Source: Mycobacterium sp. | Lineage (GTDB): Bacteria; Actinomycetota; Actinomycetes; Mycobacteriales; Mycobacteriaceae | Direction: 5' to 3' | Assembly (NCBI GenBank): GCA_020438845.1 | Contig: JAGQTV010000009.1 | Coordinates: 62,001-126,000 of the forward strand | Length of the DNA: 64,000 bases | Part shown: one piece after another, positions 62,313-64,000 of the stretch | Layout: every line of letters begins with the position of its first letter | How positions within the stretch are numbered: the stretch's first letter is position 1 | Notes under the pieces: model-generated | What the model was told of the DNA's origin: nothing | Seen by the model: only the letters and a program-made list of their open reading frames with translations | Database searches by the model: none | Program-made: the position numbers and the translations under genes

Positions 62313-63299
62313 ATGCGGGCCGAATGGGTGCCAGACGTCCTGTCCGGCTACCTGCGGACCACCGTGCCGCTGGGCACCGATCCCGACGGCGAGGGCGAAT
62401 TGGCCGCCACCGTGGTACGTCGGGCCGACTCGGTCCCGGCTGCAAGGGCGGTGCTGGCGGTGCACGGCTTCACCGACTACTTCTTCAATACCGAACTGGT
62501 CGACCACCTCACCGCTCGAGGTTTCCGGGTCTACGGACTTGATCTGCACAAATGCGGCCGATCCTGGCGAGAGGGGCAGACCCCGCACTTCACCACCAAC
62601 CTGTCCCGCTACGACCGCGACCTGGAGTCGGCGAGCGCGATCATCGCCGCCGAGAACCAGCGTGACGTGCGCACTGTGATCTACGGGCACTCCACCGGCG
62701 GCCTGGTGGTGTCGATGTGGCTCGACCGCGTGCGCCGCCGCGGCGACACCGCCGTCCTTGGTTTGGCCGGATTGGTGCTCAACAGCCCTTTTCTCGATCT
62801 GCGCGGCCCAGCAATTCTGCGAACCCGGGTCACCTCGACGGCCATCGGCGCGGTGTCAAGGGTCCGCAAGACCCGGGTGCTGCGCCCCGGCGGCCAGGGC
62901 GGTTACGGCCTGACCCTGCACCGCGACTACCACGGCGAGTTCGACTATGACCTGCAGTGGAAGCCGCTGGGCGGTTTCCCCATCACCTATGGCTGGATCC
63001 ACGCGATCCGGCAGGCCCAGGCGCGCCTGCATCGCGGGCTGGATGTCGGGGTGCCCAATCTGATTCTGCGGTCCGACCACACCGTCGCCGAGGCCACTGT
63101 CGACAATGCGGGCACCGACGCCATGCAGCGCGGCGACGCGGTCCTGGACGTGGCGCACATCGCCCGCTGGGCGGGCTGCATCGGCAACCGGCAGACGGTG
63201 GTTCCGATCACCGACGCCAAGCATGACGTCTTCCTGTCGCTGGCGGGCCCACGTGGGCAGGCTTACGCAGAGCTGGACCGCTGGCTGGCCGCGTTGTGA
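62313..63299 (+). CDS. Alpha/beta hydrolase (Rv2854-like)
   Basis: A 328-residue serine hydrolase similar to monoglyceride lipases. The N-terminal strand and loop VLAVHGFTDYFFN provide the oxyanion hole, and the nucleophile is in IYGHSTGGLVV near residue 130. The acid is in LRSDHTV and the histidine in ITDAKHDVF. It has no signal peptide, so it is cytoplasmic. The substrate is unknown, probably an acylglycerol or other ester. It has the same position next to mqo as in M. tuberculosis. Confidence 0.92.
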   Translation: MRAEWVPDVLSGYLRTTVPLGTDPDGEGELAATVVRRADSVPAARAVLAVHGFTDYFFNTELVDHLTARGFRVYGLDLHKCGRSWREGQTPHFTTNLSRYDRDLESASAIIAAENQRDVRTVIYGHSTGGLVVSMWLDRVRRRGDTAVLGLAGLVLNSPFLDLRGPAILRTRVTSTAIGAVSRVRKTRVLRPGGQGGYGLTLHRDYHGEFDYDLQWKPLGGFPITYGWIHAIRQAQARLHRGLDVGVPNLILRSDHTVAEATVDNAGTDAMQRGDAVLDVAHIARWAGCIGNRQTVVPITDAKHDVFLSLAGPRGQAYAELDRWLAAL

Positions 63300-63315
63300 T
63301 GCAGCGCGCTCGGGC

Positions 63316-64000
63316 TCAGGCGACGAAATTCCCGTGGAATCCCTGCGGCACGTGGTGGTTCAGCTGCGCGGTGGCCAACGGACCACGGTCTAGATCTGAT
63401 GCGTCAAGGATCACCAGCCGCGAGCGGTGCAGGTCGGCTTGGTACTCGACCGACAGCAGCCAGCCGTCGTCCTCATCGCAAGCCCCCGGCCTGGGGGTGA
63501 ACACCGGCTCGCACAAGCTGTTGCCCGTGCCCTGGGTCGGATAGTTGGTCTCGGTGCCATCCGCGAGGTCGATCTTGGTGATCGCGTCGTAGAGCGTGCC
63601 GAGGCGTTGCCGGGTGTTGACGTAGGCGTAGCGGTGCGGGCGCCCCTCGCGATCGGGGTGGTGCCGGGGGAATTCGCAGGTGCGGTCGCTGAGTTGCTCG
63701 CGGGTGACGCGACCGTCGCCGGTGATCCGGAACCGGGTGAATTCCGAGGACGCCGTGCGTAGCGAACTGGTGCGGAATCGCGCGATGCTCTCCAACAGTG
63801 CTCCGGTCTCGTAGGTGATGACGTCGGCGACGACGTCGCCGCGGTCGTCGAAGGCATTACTGAGGTGAAATTGCAACACGGGGTCACAGTCGATGCGGCG
63901 GATGCGACCACCGTCGCGCGGGATGAGGATGAACGAGCTGCCCCGTTCGGGACGGTATTGCATGCCGTCGCCGAACGACTTGAGTCCCAGCGCTATCGGG
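63316..64000 (-). CDS. Carotenoid oxygenase family protein (5' part cut by window edge)
   Basis: The C-terminal 227 residues of a carotenoid cleavage dioxygenase-like enzyme with a seven-bladed propeller and non-heme iron. The visible iron-ligand histidines are in FPRHHPDREG and the final PQGFHGNFVA, the normal family ending. The frame continues through the right edge as LGLKSFGDGMQYRPERGSSF, so the start lies outside. Substrates may be carotenoids or stilbenes. It converges on the hydrolase gene with a 16-base gap. Confidence 0.9.
   Translation of the reverse strand, partial: PIALGLKSFGDGMQYRPERGSSFILIPRDGGRIRRIDCDPVLQFHLSNAFDDRGDVVADVITYETGALLESIARFRTSSLRTASSEFTRFRITGDGRVTREQLSDRTCEFPRHHPDREGRPHRYAYVNTRQRLGTLYDAITKIDLADGTETNYPTQGTGNSLCEPVFTPRPGACDEDDGWLLSVEYQADLHRSRLVILDASDLDRGPLATAQLNHHVPQGFHGNFVA

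Overview
This is a high-GC actinobacterial chromosome segment. Its gene order matches the conserved Mycobacterium block from ftsK through dapA-thyX, dfrA-thyA, dapB, ald, pepR-gpsI-rpsO-ribF, truB-pptT, dinF-rbfA-infB-nusA-rimP and proS to efpA-cysG-cobB-cobO-mqo (Rv2748c to about Rv2854 in M. tuberculosis). The proteins closely resemble their M. tuberculosis counterparts as I remember them, so the source is a Mycobacterium/Mycolicibacterium; I cannot name the species. Both window edges cut genes: ftsK on the left and a carotenoid oxygenase on the right.

Layout. 1-6.6 kb: ftsK, a hotdog thioesterase, a monooxygenase plus mycofactocin-type SDR pair, RNase J, dapA and thyX. 6.7-12.7 kb: an accessory segment with an FAD oxidoreductase, a divergent MFS exporter, a decayed transporter fragment, a small secreted protein and a two-component system. 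Three copies of one 16-bp inverted repeat tie its promoters together. 12.8-19.5 kb: winged-helix protein, dfrA, thyA, dienelactone hydrolase, small membrane and flavodoxin-like proteins, dapB and ald. 19.6-27.3 kb: adenylate cyclase, nitronate monooxygenase, pepR, gpsI, rpsO and ribF. 27.3-37.7 kb: a Tat-exported flavin oxidase, an MpaB-type oxygenase, a CBS protein, truB-pptT-pptH, a CocE-type hydrolase, echA16 and dinF. 37.7-46 kb: rbfA, infB, ylxR, nusA and rimP (translation and transcription core), a lipoprotein and ferritin-like pair, and proS.

46.1-53.9 kb is a second accessory insertion between proS and efpA. It holds a permease remnant, a three-gene overlapping operon (DUF1611, tandem GNAT, ATP-grasp ligase), a DMT exporter, a YtcJ-type amidohydrolase and a second EfpA-like efflux pump. 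The DUF1611/GNAT/ATP-grasp operon is the best candidate here for an undescribed biosynthetic system. 54-62.2 kb: efpA, then the chain mqo, AAA-VWA chelatase, cobO, cobB, cysG (cobalamin and siroheme). 62.3-64 kb: an alpha/beta hydrolase and the carotenoid oxygenase.

Many genes overlap by 1 to 4 bases (ATGA, GTGA or TGATG junctions), which supports the chosen starts and implies translational coupling. Compared with the reference order, nrnA/cnpB is missing between dinF and rbfA, aldR is missing beside ald, and lppU is missing beside rpsO. I saw no tRNA, rRNA, CRISPR array, intact insertion sequence or recognisable riboswitch.
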